A stretch of DNA of 64,000 bases from a bacterium (lineage in GTDB: Bacteria > Desulfobacterota > Binatia > HRBIN30 > CADEER01): NCBI GenBank assembly GCA_019637795.1, contig JAHBUY010000002.1, positions 310,001-374,000 of the forward strand, given 5' to 3'. Shown here one piece after another: positions 17,001 through 23,831 of this stretch. The notes under the pieces were generated by a model. That model saw only the letters and a list, made by a program, of their open reading frames with translations. It was not told the DNA's origin and did not search any database. Made by a program: the position numbers and the translations under genes. The stretch's first letter is position 1. Each line of letters begins with the position of its first letter.

Positions 17001-17562
17001 CGGCGAGCTGTGCGCCGCCGCGCCGCGCCCCTCCTGCAAGCAGCCGGCGGTGTCGGCAAAGGCCCTGCTGCAGCTCAAGAAGAACCTCGACAGCGGCAAG
17101 GACAAGCTGGGATGGAAGTGGCTCAAGGGCGACGTCACGCCGCTGGCGGAGTTCGGCGATCCGCTCACCGAAACGTCCTATGCGCTGTGCGTCTACGACC
17201 GCACCGCCGGCGTGCCGGCGTTGAAGCTGAACCTGGTCGCCCCGGCGGGCGACACCTGCGGCGCGAATCCGTGTTGGAAGGCGGTCGGCGGGGGCTTCGC
17301 CTACAAGGACAAGGCGGCGACCAATGACGGACTGTCCAAGATGCTGCTCAAGGAGGGGGCGACGCCCGGCAAGGCCAAGATCCTCGTCCTCGGGCGGGGC
17401 GCCGGTCTGGGAATGCCCGCGCCGGTCGGCCCGGGGCTGCTGGCCCAGGACACCAGCGCCACCGCGCAACTGGTGAACAGCGCCGGCGCCTGCTGGGGCG
17501 CCGAGTTCTCGGCTCCGGCGACCAAGAACTCCGCGGCGGCGTTCAAGGACAAGGCCGACTGA
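14002..17562 (+). CDS. Secreted 16-repeat beta-propeller protein
   Basis: 1186 residues; strong ribosome site GGGAGGT before the ATG. Residues 1-28 are a signal peptide (hydrophobic core, ends VGHAAGA). Then come sixteen repeats of about 61 residues, each with SADGRYVAFxSYASDL, a Gly/Asp/Asn loop (DSNGTQ), DVFVRDLxxGTTxLVS and NSxGTASGN. This is the TolB/PD40-like WD40 pattern. DVFVRD varies to DLFVRD (unit 8), DVFVRQ (4), DVFLRQ (13) and ends as DVFRF in unit 16. A C-terminal module of about 180 residues follows, with KDKLGWKWLKGD, LCVYD, paired Cys and final AAFKDKAD; I recall this module from Binatota-type proteins. Units 1-7 and 10-16 are a long internal duplication. Probably extracellular or periplasmic, binding partner unknown. 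Confidence 0.85.
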   Translation: MRQWQTILAGIGFGAVLIAGTVGHAAGAVDLVSARAAAGRGNGNVVAGDYKISGNGQFAVFTSYATDLVNGVADSNGTQDVFVRDLVAGTTKLVSVNSAGTASGSGYSYAPAISADGRYVAFGSYASDLVGGGLDSNGTLDVFVRDMMTGTTALVSINSAGTASGNSASPYSAISISANGRYIAFDSWASDLDGGGIDTNGTVDVFVRDMVGGTTTLASANATGTASGISYSSAPALSADGNAVAFLSYATDLTTDTDLNGNQDVFVRQLGLGITKLVSANSGGSDTGNGFSYSPAISGDGSYVAFASYADDLVSGGIDTNFSSDVFVRDVLAGTTALVSINSGGTASGNYWSPNTGNAISISADGRYVAFDSYASDLHAADTNGTVDVFVRDLAFGTTALASLNSAATASGNSFSGAPMLSADGSTVAFVSYASDLVAGGLDSNGNQDVFVRDLGTNTTKLASINHASSASGNGYSASPLAVSADGQQVLFFSYAPDLDAFGTTGAGDLFVRDDGAASTKVVNATAAGVSGNAAAAGAGVSADGRYAVFVSVASDGSPSDHNGATDVFVRDLFTGATKLVSVDASGTEPGNGASDTPTISADGRLVAFRSSASNLVSGGIDTNNTTDVFVRDLVAGTTTLVSVNSGGSASGNSSSSAPTISADGKHVAFASYAGDLVGGGLDSNGNQDVFVRDLAAGTTALVSINSAGTASGNGYSLYSRLSISANGQRVAFDSYASDLVGGGIDTNGTVDIFVRDLVAGTTTLASINAAATASGNSFSYEPALSADGSAVAFVSVASDLTADPDGNGTYDVFLRQLGPGTTKLVSVNSGGTGTGNGYSASAAVSADGRQVAFVSYANDLVSGGIDTNFSQDVFVRDVSGGTTRLVSMNSAGTASGNSYSGNAAPRISGDGQFVAFDSYASDLVAGGIDANGTLDVFLRDVVAGTTVLASLNGSGTASANGQSREPVMSPSGLFVIFNSDATDLVLNDRNGRQDVFRFTGELCAAAPRPSCKQPAVSAKALLQLKKNLDSGKDKLGWKWLKGDVTPLAEFGDPLTETSYALCVYDRTAGVPALKLNLVAPAGDTCGANPCWKAVGGGFAYKDKAATNDGLSKMLLKEGATPGKAKILVLGRGAGLGMPAPVGPGLLAQDTSATAQLVNSAGACWGAEFSAPATKNSAAAFKDKAD
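14158..15363 (+). repeat. Propeller internal duplication, copy 1 (units 1-7)
   Basis: Units 1-7 align in register with units 10-16 at a constant offset of 1644 bases (548 codons). Checked anchors: AGCGGCAAC at 14158 against AGCGCCGAC at 15802; GACAGCAAC at 14221 against 15865; CTCGATAGC at 14401 against 16045; TGCGCCAGCT at 14801 against 16445; GAACTTCAGC at 14961 against 16605. The rare features DVFxRQ and IDTNFS occur only in the paired units 4/13 and 5/14. Confidence 0.75.
15802..17001 (+). repeat. Propeller internal duplication, copy 2 (units 10-16)
   Basis: Second copy of the seven-unit block, offset 1644 bases from copy 1; in the last unit the offset shrinks to 1638 (two codons lost). 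Unit 11 also shares about 40 consecutive near-identical bases with unit 7 (16031-16080 against 15311-15360), suggesting recent exchange between units. Confidence 0.7.
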
Positions 17563-17568
17563 GCGAAG

Positions 17569-17605
17569 GCGAGGGCGGCACGCCACCAGCGCGTGCCGCC
17601 CTCGC
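17569..17605. terminator. Perfect GC-rich hairpin after the propeller gene
   Basis: Perfect 15-bp arms GCGAGGGCGGCACGC / GCGTGCCGCCCTCGC with loop CACCAGC, starting six bases after the stop. No U-tract on either strand. It very likely ends or protects the long transcript. Confidence 0.7.
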
Positions 17606-17700
17606 AGCGCCGCACGGGGACGCAGCCGGGGATCGAGCCTGGCGGGCCTGGCACGGAAAGCCCACGGTCGAAGCCAATCAGCGCCGATCGGCTGTCAGCC

Positions 17701-17886
17701 TCGATACGACAAAACACCTTCACCACGGAGGCACGGAGACACGGAGGGCGCAGCGTCGCAATGGCGGGTGGATGCGATCCCTATGGCCATTGCTGATGGC
17801 GTTGGGGATCTCGCCCCCGAACCCCCTCTTGTCCAGCTTACTCCGTGTCTCCGTGCCTCCGTGGTGAAATGTTTTCGTCAGATCGA
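17701..17886. repeat. Long inverted repeat of the CACGGAG family
   Basis: Two 28-base arms are perfect inverted copies (17719-17746 and 17841-17868; core TTCACCACGGAGGCACGGAG), 94 bases apart. Imperfect pairing continues outward to 17701 and 17886, about 46 bp per side. Between them, 17776-17810 holds a second imperfect hairpin (arms GATCCCTATGGCCAT and ATGGCGTTGGGGATC). No protein is encoded. A diverged single arm recurs at 21758-21786. I recall similar ACCACGGAG/ACACAGAG repeats as dispersed elements in many environmental genomes. Confidence 0.75.
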
Positions 17887-17920
17887 GGTTCGCTTCTGGG
17901 GCCCGATCCCGGCATCCCCT

Positions 17921-18637
17921 CTACGCGGCGCTGCTCAACTGCGGCGCGCCGGCGGAGCGGATCGCTTCGTAGGGCGGCGCCGGCTCGACGCGGAGCTGGC
18001 GGCGGACCTCGTCGAGCGGCAGCGACAGCGCGGCCTCCCAGTCGTGGGCGGGCAGCCAGGCGGCGCGGCGGCCGCGGCGGAAGCCGTCGACGATCAGGCG
18101 CCGGGCCTCGCCGCGACCCGCCTTCAGCCAGGCGACGGCGACGATGAAGCCGACGCCGGGGTTGCGGGTCTGGGCGAAGCTGAAGGCGAGCAGGGCCGCT
18201 TCGCCGACCAGATCGCGGCCGAAACCGGTGACCACGTGCCAGAGGTCGTGCGAGTCGCGCAGCCGCTCGCCGAACAGCCGGCGCTCGGGGCCGTTGTCGA
18301 CGCGGCTCTCCTGCATGCTGGCGGCGACCAGGCCGTCGGCGGTGATCTGCTCGCGGTGGACGAAATCGGCATAGATGCGGCCGAGGGTGCCCGGCGGCAG
18401 CGCCACCAGCGCGGCGCGGTCGCTCAGCGTCGCCAGCAGCGAGCGGCGCTCGCGCAGGATGCGGGCGCCGACCGGGTCGCGGCGGAAGCGCTGGAAGATG
18501 CGCTCGCCGGAATTGCCGGACAGGGCGTCGATGATGCGGAACACCTGGCCGGTGTCGTCCGGATTGCTGATCAGGGCGCGGATGGCGCGCCAGGCGTCGA
18601 GCGGGCGGATGCGTCGCTTGCTGGGTCGCTGCTCCAT
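17921..18637 (-). CDS. COQ4-like protein
   Basis: 238 residues with a strong ribosome site (GGGAGGT) before the ATG. The family hallmark is present: RDSHDLWHVVTGFGRDLVGE, that is HDxxH followed eleven residues later by Glu, the metal-binding motif of Coq4. In ubiquinone makers Coq4 organises, and may catalyse, ring modification on the membrane. No other quinone gene is nearby. It is divergent from a TetR regulator with a palindromic operator between the two, so it is probably controlled by that regulator, possibly in response to lipid or CoA ligands. Family assignment is firm; pathway is inferred. Confidence 0.85.
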   Translation of the reverse strand: MEQRPSKRRIRPLDAWRAIRALISNPDDTGQVFRIIDALSGNSGERIFQRFRRDPVGARILRERRSLLATLSDRAALVALPPGTLGRIYADFVHREQITADGLVAASMQESRVDNGPERRLFGERLRDSHDLWHVVTGFGRDLVGEAALLAFSFAQTRNPGVGFIVAVAWLKAGRGEARRLIVDGFRRGRRAAWLPAHDWEAALSLPLDEVRRQLRVEPAPPYEAIRSAGAPQLSSAA

Positions 18638-18668
18638 CGGCTACCTCCCGGATGCGCCTCGAGGATTA

Positions 18669-18686
18669 ACTGACAGAGCTGTAAGT
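18669..18686. promoter_or_regulatory. TetR-type operator between the COQ4-like and tetR genes
   Basis: Imperfect palindrome ACTgACAG-AG-CTGTaAGT, 31 bases from the COQ4-like start and 5 bases from the tetR start. Arm structure (ACT-N-ACAG...) and size fit TetR-family sites. Its position would repress both genes. Confidence 0.6.
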
Positions 18687-18691
18687 AGTTG

Positions 18692-19378
18692 ATGCCCCTG
18701 CCTCGGTCAAGAACGAAGAACGGCAGGCGCCGCGCGGCCGCCGCGCCACGCCGCCGGCGCTCCGCGGACGACGCCAAGCGGGCGATTCTCGACGCCGCCG
18801 AGGCGCGCGTCGCCTCGGGCGGCCCGGCCAGCGTGCGCCTGCAGGACATCGCGGCCGACGTCGGCGTGTCGCATCCCGCCATCCTGCACCACTTCGGCAG
18901 CCGCGAGGATCTCCTGCGGGCGGTCATGGAGCGCGCCCTGGCGGCGCTGCGCGCCGATCTGCTCGCCACCCTGACCACCACCGGCGAGGCGCACATCGAC
19001 GTCACGGCGCAGATCGAACGCGTCTTCGACGTGCTCGGCGGACACGGCCAGGCGCGGCTGATGGCCTGGTTCGCGCTGTCCGGCGCGCCCCCCGAGCGGG
19101 GGCGCGATCAGGCGTCCGATTTCTTCATCCGCGAGCTCGCCACGCTCGTCCACCAGCGACGGATGGCGCGCTATGCCGAACAGGGGCGGCGGCCGCCGGC
19201 GGACGAGGACACGCTGTTCACCATCCTGCTGGCGGCCCTGGCGCTGCTCGGCGACGCGCTGCTCGGCGCCTCGGCGCGCGAGAGCAGCGGCCTCGACGAT
19301 CCGGCCGCGGGGCGGCGCTTCCGCACCTGGTTCGCGCAGTTGCTGGTCGCCCACCTCGACGGCGGCGACCTCCCCTGA
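18692..19378 (+). CDS. TetR/AcrR family transcriptional regulator
   Basis: 228 residues from ATG 18692 (a TTG precedes it directly). After an Arg-rich leader, residues about 25-75 form the helix-turn-helix: AILDAAEARVA...VRLQDIAADVGVSHPAILHHFGSREDLL. The C-terminal ligand domain is helical and unassigned. No Shine-Dalgarno sequence is seen and the operator abuts the start, so the message may be leaderless and autoregulated. Divergent from the COQ4-like gene, its likely target. Confidence 0.9.
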   Translation: MPLPRSRTKNGRRRAAAAPRRRRSADDAKRAILDAAEARVASGGPASVRLQDIAADVGVSHPAILHHFGSREDLLRAVMERALAALRADLLATLTTTGEAHIDVTAQIERVFDVLGGHGQARLMAWFALSGAPPERGRDQASDFFIRELATLVHQRRMARYAEQGRRPPADEDTLFTILLAALALLGDALLGASARESSGLDDPAAGRRFRTWFAQLLVAHLDGGDLP

Positions 19379-19413
19379 CCCTCGGGGCGCGCGACCGCTG
19401 GGCGAGCCGCCGG

Positions 19414-19447
19414 CGGCGGTGGGATGCCGCGCGCCATCCCACCGCCG
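19414..19447. terminator. Perfect hairpin between convergent genes
   Basis: 13-bp perfect arms CGGCGGTGGGATG / CATCCCACCGCCG with an 8-base loop, between the tetR stop (19378) and the stop of the convergent lipoprotein gene (19470). No U-tract; symmetric, so it can serve both strands. Confidence 0.65.
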
Positions 19448-19469
19448 CGAACGTCGCGGCCGCGTCAGC

Positions 19470-20378
19470 TCAGCCGCACTTCTTCAGCTTGGCGTCGGTG
19501 CAGCTCCGGAACGTGTCGTCGACCGAACCGTCGCCGCCGTAGTCGACCTCGATGCCGCCGCTGCTGGTGAAGCTGACCACCGCCTCTCCCTCGTCGACGA
19601 CCACCCGCAGCGCGCCGCCGATCGCGCAATCGCCGTTCGCCGGGTAGCTGAGCGGCTCGATGGTCTCGAAGGAAACCGGGCCCGTGCACTGGGTGTCGAC
19701 CGACCCGGCCGCGTCGACCAGCGAGCTGCCGTCGGCGGCCAGGGTCACCGTCTCGGTGACATTGAACGAACCTTTGACATTGCGGCCGCCACCGCTGGCC
19801 TCGATGGTGGCGTCGACCACGACCCCGAACGGCTGCCCGACCGGCAGCGGCACCCCGGGACAGCTCCCCGGCGAGTCGATGCCGATGGTGCCGTCGATGA
19901 AGGTGCGCGCGCCGCCGGCGCTGGTGGTGCAGCCGGCGAAGGTGAAGCTGAGCTGACTGCCGTTGGCGCCCGGCGTGCAGCCGGTCTGGATCGTGCCGCC
20001 GCTCAGGCAGGGCACGGCGATCGGCGGCAGCGAAATCGCGGCCCGTCCGGCCGTCACCGCCCGGCTGCCGCCGCCGGCGAAGTCGGACAGCGAGGCGACG
20101 CTGCCGAGCACGCCGGAGAGGAACTTCTGCACCTTCGGCGCGCCGCTGAAGCTGCCGCCGCCGGGGGTGTTGGTCGCCTGCGGCACCCGGGTCGCCGTCG
20201 GGGTCAGGGTCGGCCCGCCCGGCGTCACCGTCGGCGCCGCCACCGTCGGGGTGCGCGTCGAGGTCCGCGTCGCCGTCGGCTTCGGCGTGCCGCCGCCATT
20301 GTTGTTGCTGTCGCCGCACCCCGCCGCGCTCACCAACAGCGCCGCCAGCACCGGTACGGCCCATCCCATCTGTCGCAT
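19470..20378 (-). CDS. Lipoprotein with Thr/Pro-rich linker
   Basis: 302 residues; the ATG at 20378 is chosen because GGAGG lies 6-7 bases upstream. Signal with lipobox VSAAGC. Residues about 30-75 form a low-complexity linker of TPTATRT-like repeats, then a beta-rich domain with paired cysteines (CTGPVSF, DCAIGG, FRSCTDAKLKKCG). No enzyme motif. Similar linker lipoproteins are frequent in the lineage I suspect. Located on the cell surface or the periplasmic face; function unknown. Confidence 0.8.
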   Translation of the reverse strand: MRQMGWAVPVLAALLVSAAGCGDSNNNGGGTPKPTATRTSTRTPTVAAPTVTPGGPTLTPTATRVPQATNTPGGGSFSGAPKVQKFLSGVLGSVASLSDFAGGGSRAVTAGRAAISLPPIAVPCLSGGTIQTGCTPGANGSQLSFTFAGCTTSAGGARTFIDGTIGIDSPGSCPGVPLPVGQPFGVVVDATIEASGGGRNVKGSFNVTETVTLAADGSSLVDAAGSVDTQCTGPVSFETIEPLSYPANGDCAIGGALRVVVDEGEAVVSFTSSGGIEVDYGGDGSVDDTFRSCTDAKLKKCG

Positions 20379-20554
20379 CCGCTCCCTCCAATCGGGCGGG
20401 CTCCCCGCCACGCAGTGATTGCCGCAGGAGTCTCCCGCGGCTTGCGTCTGCTGCGTTCGATGCGAGTGAACGGCGTTCAGGACTGCTGAACGGAGGTGGC
20501 GGAGCGTGGGGGGCGATGGGCTCCCTGGCCGCGGCCGGGCGCGACCGGCCGCTC
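20379..20554. other. Gap between the lipoprotein and OYE genes
   Basis: About 175 bases between two minus-strand genes. Apart from the GGAGG ribosome site of the lipoprotein gene I see no conserved structure or reading frame. Confidence 0.3.
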
Positions 20555-21742
20555 TCAGAGGACGCAGCGGACGCCGCCGCGGTCCATCTCGGCGACGCAC
20601 TTGTTGCAGGAGATGCAGCGCGATCGGGTCGCCTCGCCGCGCTGCATGCGGGCGATCAGGTCGGGATCGGCGATCAGGGCGCGGCCCATGGCGACGAAGT
20701 CGAAGCCCTCGCGCATCGCCGTCTCGAGATTGTCGAGCGAGAGGATGCCGCCGAGCAGGATCAGCGGCACCCGCACGGCGGCGCGCACGGCGCGCGCCTG
20801 CTCGAGGAAGAACAGCTCCTCGAACGGATACTCGCGGATGACGCGGCGGCCGAACCAACGCAGCACCTGGCGCTGCAGGGGGCTCTTCTCGACCTCGATC
20901 ATCTCCCGCAGCGGCCGCTGGCCGCGGAAGAGGTAGAACGGCGTCCGGCTGGTGAAGCCGCCGCTCAGCTCGATGGCGTCGACGCCGGCCGCTTCCAGGC
21001 GCTGGGCGACGCCGACCGCGTCGTCGAGCTCGAGGCCGCCGCGGAAGCCATCGCGCAGGTTGGTCTTGGCGATGATCGGCACCCGCGGACCGACCGCCTC
21101 GCGCACCCGCGCCAACACGGCCAGCGGCAGCCGCATGCGGTTGTCGAGGCTGCCGCCCCACTGGTCGCGGCGGCGGTTGATCGCCGGGCTGAGAAACTGG
21201 CTGAGCAGGTAGCCGTGCCCGAGGTGCAGCTCGACGGCGTCGAAGCCGGCCAGCATCGCCAGCTCCGCGGCGCGTCCGAACTCCTCGACCACGGTGGCGA
21301 TGTCGGCCGCCGTCATCGCCCGCGCGAACGGCATGCCGGCCATGGCGCCGTAGCCGTTGAAGGTGCGCGACGGCCCCAGCGGCCGCCGGCCCATCGCGCG
21401 GTTCTTGCTGAAGTAGCCGCAGTGGCCGAGCTGCAGCGAGGAGGCGGCGCCGGCGCCACGCACCGCGGCGGTGAGCTCGCCGAGCGCCGGGACGATCGCC
21501 TCGCGCAGGTACATCTGCTCGCCGAAGGTGCGGCCGTTCGGGGACACCGCGCAGTAGGCGACGGTGGTCATGCCGACGCCCCCGGCGGCGATGGCGCGGT
21601 GGTGCTCGGTCAGCGCCGGCGACGGCACGCCGCCCGGCGTCATGCCCTCGTAGGTCGCGGTCTTGATCACCCGGTTGCGCAGCGCCAGGCCGGCGAGCGT
21701 CGCCGGACCGAACACCCTGGCACGAGCAGCGGCGGCATCCAT
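20555..21742 (-). CDS. Old yellow enzyme family NADH:flavin oxidoreductase
   Basis: 395 residues from ATG 21742; a longer start at 21772 would run into the upstream repeat. FMN-barrel motifs: LRNRVIKTATYEG, LQLGHCG, active-site HLGHGYLLSQFLSP, NRRRDQWGGS, and phosphate-binding ILLGGI...FVAMGRALIADPDL. The protein ends with CISCNKC plus a fourth Cys ten residues later, the [4Fe-4S] ligands of the 2,4-dienoyl-CoA reductase subgroup, but stops there, without the FAD/NADPH domains of FadH. It would reduce enoates, taking electrons from a separate partner. Confidence 0.88.
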   Translation of the reverse strand: MDAAAARARVFGPATLAGLALRNRVIKTATYEGMTPGGVPSPALTEHHRAIAAGGVGMTTVAYCAVSPNGRTFGEQMYLREAIVPALGELTAAVRGAGAASSLQLGHCGYFSKNRAMGRRPLGPSRTFNGYGAMAGMPFARAMTAADIATVVEEFGRAAELAMLAGFDAVELHLGHGYLLSQFLSPAINRRRDQWGGSLDNRMRLPLAVLARVREAVGPRVPIIAKTNLRDGFRGGLELDDAVGVAQRLEAAGVDAIELSGGFTSRTPFYLFRGQRPLREMIEVEKSPLQRQVLRWFGRRVIREYPFEELFFLEQARAVRAAVRVPLILLGGILSLDNLETAMREGFDFVAMGRALIADPDLIARMQRGEATRSRCISCNKCVAEMDRGGVRCVL

Positions 21743-21757
21743 CGAGCGGAGAGCACT

Positions 21758-21786
21758 ACCACAGAGGGCCACGGAGGAGCACGGAG
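21758..21786. repeat. Solitary CACGGAG-family repeat arm
   Basis: ACCACAGAGGGCCACGGAGG... resembles one arm of the inverted repeat at 17701-17886, with several changes and no matching arm nearby. It occupies the divergent gap between the OYE and GH1 genes. Confidence 0.45.
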
Positions 21787-21832
21787 GGCGCGCGGTGGCA
21801 CCGGGAGCGGGGCGGTGCTAGCGACTCGCCGC

Positions 21833-23611
21833 ATGAAGGGGAACCTCGGACGCGGGCTTCTGTGCGTGGCCGTGCTGCTGTCGGCCGGCTGCGGGAATGG
21901 CGGCGATCATCGCGCCGCCGCCACCGCGACGGCGGTCGCAACCGGCACGCCGCCGCCGACGGCGACCGCGACCATGCCGCCGAGCGCGACGCCGTCACCC
22001 CCGCCGCCGGCCACCGCCACCGTCGCCGCGAGCGCGACGGCCACCGCCAGCGCGTCGGCCACGGCCACGACGACGGCGACGGTGACGGCTCCGCCGACGC
22101 CGACCGAGACGGGGTCCCTCGTGTTCGGGCAGCCCGGCGCGATCGCCGCGCCGGCCGGGCGTGGCAGCTTCCGCTTCGGCGCCGCCACCGCGGCGACGCA
22201 GATCGAGGACCAGAACCCGACCACCGACTGGTACCTGTGGACGGCGCCGGCGCCGGACGGCCTCGGCCACGACACCTTCGTCGGCGACGCGGTCCAGGGC
22301 TACTCGCGCGCCATCGACGACGTCGAGTTGCTGCGCAATCTGCACCTCGACTCCTACCGCTTCAGCATCGAATGGGCGCGCGTCGAACCGCGGCGCGACG
22401 TCATCGACGAGTCGGCGCTGGCGCATTACGACGCCGCGATCGACGCCCTGGTCGCTGCCGGCATCCGACCGAACGTCACCGTGCACCACTTCGCCAGCCC
22501 GGTGTGGGTCGACGATCCCCGCCATCTCGACTGTCCGGGCGGCCCGACCGACGCCAACCTGTGCGGCTGGGCCGATCCGGTCGGCGCCGAGCAGATCATC
22601 GCCGAGCTCGCCGCCCACGCCCGCCTGCTCGCCCAGCGCTACGGTGATCGCGTCGACGACTGGGCGACCTTCAACGAGCCGGTGAACTACCTGCTGGCGA
22701 GCTACGGCATCGGCCAGTTCCCGCCCGGCCGCACGCTGCTGATCGCCGACTTCGGCGCGGTGATCACGGTGGTGCGCAACGTCCTGCGGGCGCATGTCGC
22801 GATGTACGATGCCATCAAGGAGGCGGACCAGATCGACGCCGACGGCGACGGCGTCGCCGCCAACGTCGGCCTCACCCTGAACGTCGCTGAGTGGCTGCCG
22901 AGCCACGCCAACGCGCCGAGCACCCGCCCGGAGGACATCGCCGCCGCCGAGCGCATCCGGTACGTCTACCACCACGTCGTCCCCGACTCGCTGCTGTTCG
23001 GCGGCTTCGACGCCGATCTCGACCAGGTGCGCGAGGAGAGCCACCCCGACTGGACCGGGAAGCTCGACTGGCTCGGCGTCCAGTACTACAGCCGCCAGGG
23101 CGTCAGCGCCGAGCCGCCGCTGATTCCGGTGCTCAACCTCATGGTGTGCATCGGCGACCTCGACTTCGGCACCTGCGTGCCGCCGCCCGACCCGACGCAC
23201 TGGGTCCCGGCCATGCGCTACGAGTACTACGAGCCCGGGATCTACAACGTCCTCACCGACTTCGCGCGGCGCTGGCCGTCGCTGCCGCTGACCGTCACCG
23301 AATCGGGCCTGGCGACCGAGAACGGCACCCGCCGCGCCGAGCACGTGGTGCGCTCGCTCGAGCAGATCCACCGCGCCCTCGACGAGGGCGTCGACGTGCG
23401 CGGCTACTACCACTGGAGCCTGATGGACAACTTCGAATGGGCGCAGGGGTTCGTGCCGCGCTTCGGCCTGCACCGCGTCGACTTCGCCACCTACGCGCGC
23501 ACCCCCACCGAGGGCGCCACCGTGCTGGGCGAGATCGCCGCCGCCCGCCGCATTCCCGCCGCCATGCGGGCCCGGTACGGCGGCCTCGGCCCGATGTCGC
23601 CGGAGCCGTGA
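21833..23611 (+). CDS. GH1 family glycosidase lipoprotein
   Basis: 592 residues from ATG 21833. Lipobox LLSAGC (Cys at about 20) is followed by about 75 residues of Ala/Thr/Pro linker. The GH1 barrel then shows FRFGAATAATQIED, SYRFSIEWARVEP, the acid/base motif TFNEPVNY, and the nucleophile motif VTESGLATENG (usually TENG), then GYYHWSLMDNFEW. It should cleave beta-glucosides or related sugars outside the inner membrane. The linker is unusual for GH1, which is most often cytoplasmic. No strong ribosome site is visible. Confidence 0.88.
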   Translation: MKGNLGRGLLCVAVLLSAGCGNGGDHRAAATATAVATGTPPPTATATMPPSATPSPPPPATATVAASATATASASATATTTATVTAPPTPTETGSLVFGQPGAIAAPAGRGSFRFGAATAATQIEDQNPTTDWYLWTAPAPDGLGHDTFVGDAVQGYSRAIDDVELLRNLHLDSYRFSIEWARVEPRRDVIDESALAHYDAAIDALVAAGIRPNVTVHHFASPVWVDDPRHLDCPGGPTDANLCGWADPVGAEQIIAELAAHARLLAQRYGDRVDDWATFNEPVNYLLASYGIGQFPPGRTLLIADFGAVITVVRNVLRAHVAMYDAIKEADQIDADGDGVAANVGLTLNVAEWLPSHANAPSTRPEDIAAAERIRYVYHHVVPDSLLFGGFDADLDQVREESHPDWTGKLDWLGVQYYSRQGVSAEPPLIPVLNLMVCIGDLDFGTCVPPPDPTHWVPAMRYEYYEPGIYNVLTDFARRWPSLPLTVTESGLATENGTRRAEHVVRSLEQIHRALDEGVDVRGYYHWSLMDNFEWAQGFVPRFGLHRVDFATYARTPTEGATVLGEIAAARRIPAAMRARYGGLGPMSPEP

Positions 23612-23784
23612 GCGGCGCCCCCCCAGCGAGGGCCACGCCGGCGCAACGGACCCGCTCGAGATCGCGCCCCGCGTTGCGAAGCCTCGGCCGCCGTCGAGCA
23701 CGGGCGAGACCGTCCGCCTCCACTCGGGGGGCGTCGCCGCGTTGCCACCACTGGAGCGCTTGGTTAATCTTCGGCGCTGAAGTT

Positions 23785-23807
23785 TTAATAGGCGATCGGC
23801 CTATTAA
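23785..23807. promoter_or_regulatory. Palindromic operator upstream of the Fic gene
   Basis: Perfect 9-bp arms TTAATAGGC / GCCTATTAA separated by GATCG, in an AT-rich island within GC-rich DNA. It lies 24 bases before the GTG at 23832. The encoded Fic protein carries a C-terminal winged-helix-like region, so autoregulation is likely. Confidence 0.6.
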
Positions 23808-23831
23808 GCATTGCTGAGCGAGGCCACGGGC

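Noticed and set aside
13570-17586. Open frame of more than 1300 codons antisense to the propeller gene
   Set aside because: It mirrors the propeller repeats, has no recognisable domain or ribosome site, and is expected from GC-rich codon bias.
20516-21832. Upstream extension of the GH1 frame, antisense to the OYE gene
   Set aside because: The lipobox at MKGNLG... marks the true N-terminus; the upstream part has no domain.
23811-23831. TTG start for the Fic gene next to the palindrome
   Set aside because: It would place the start 3 bases after the operator with no room for a ribosome site; GTG 23832 precedes the conserved segment.
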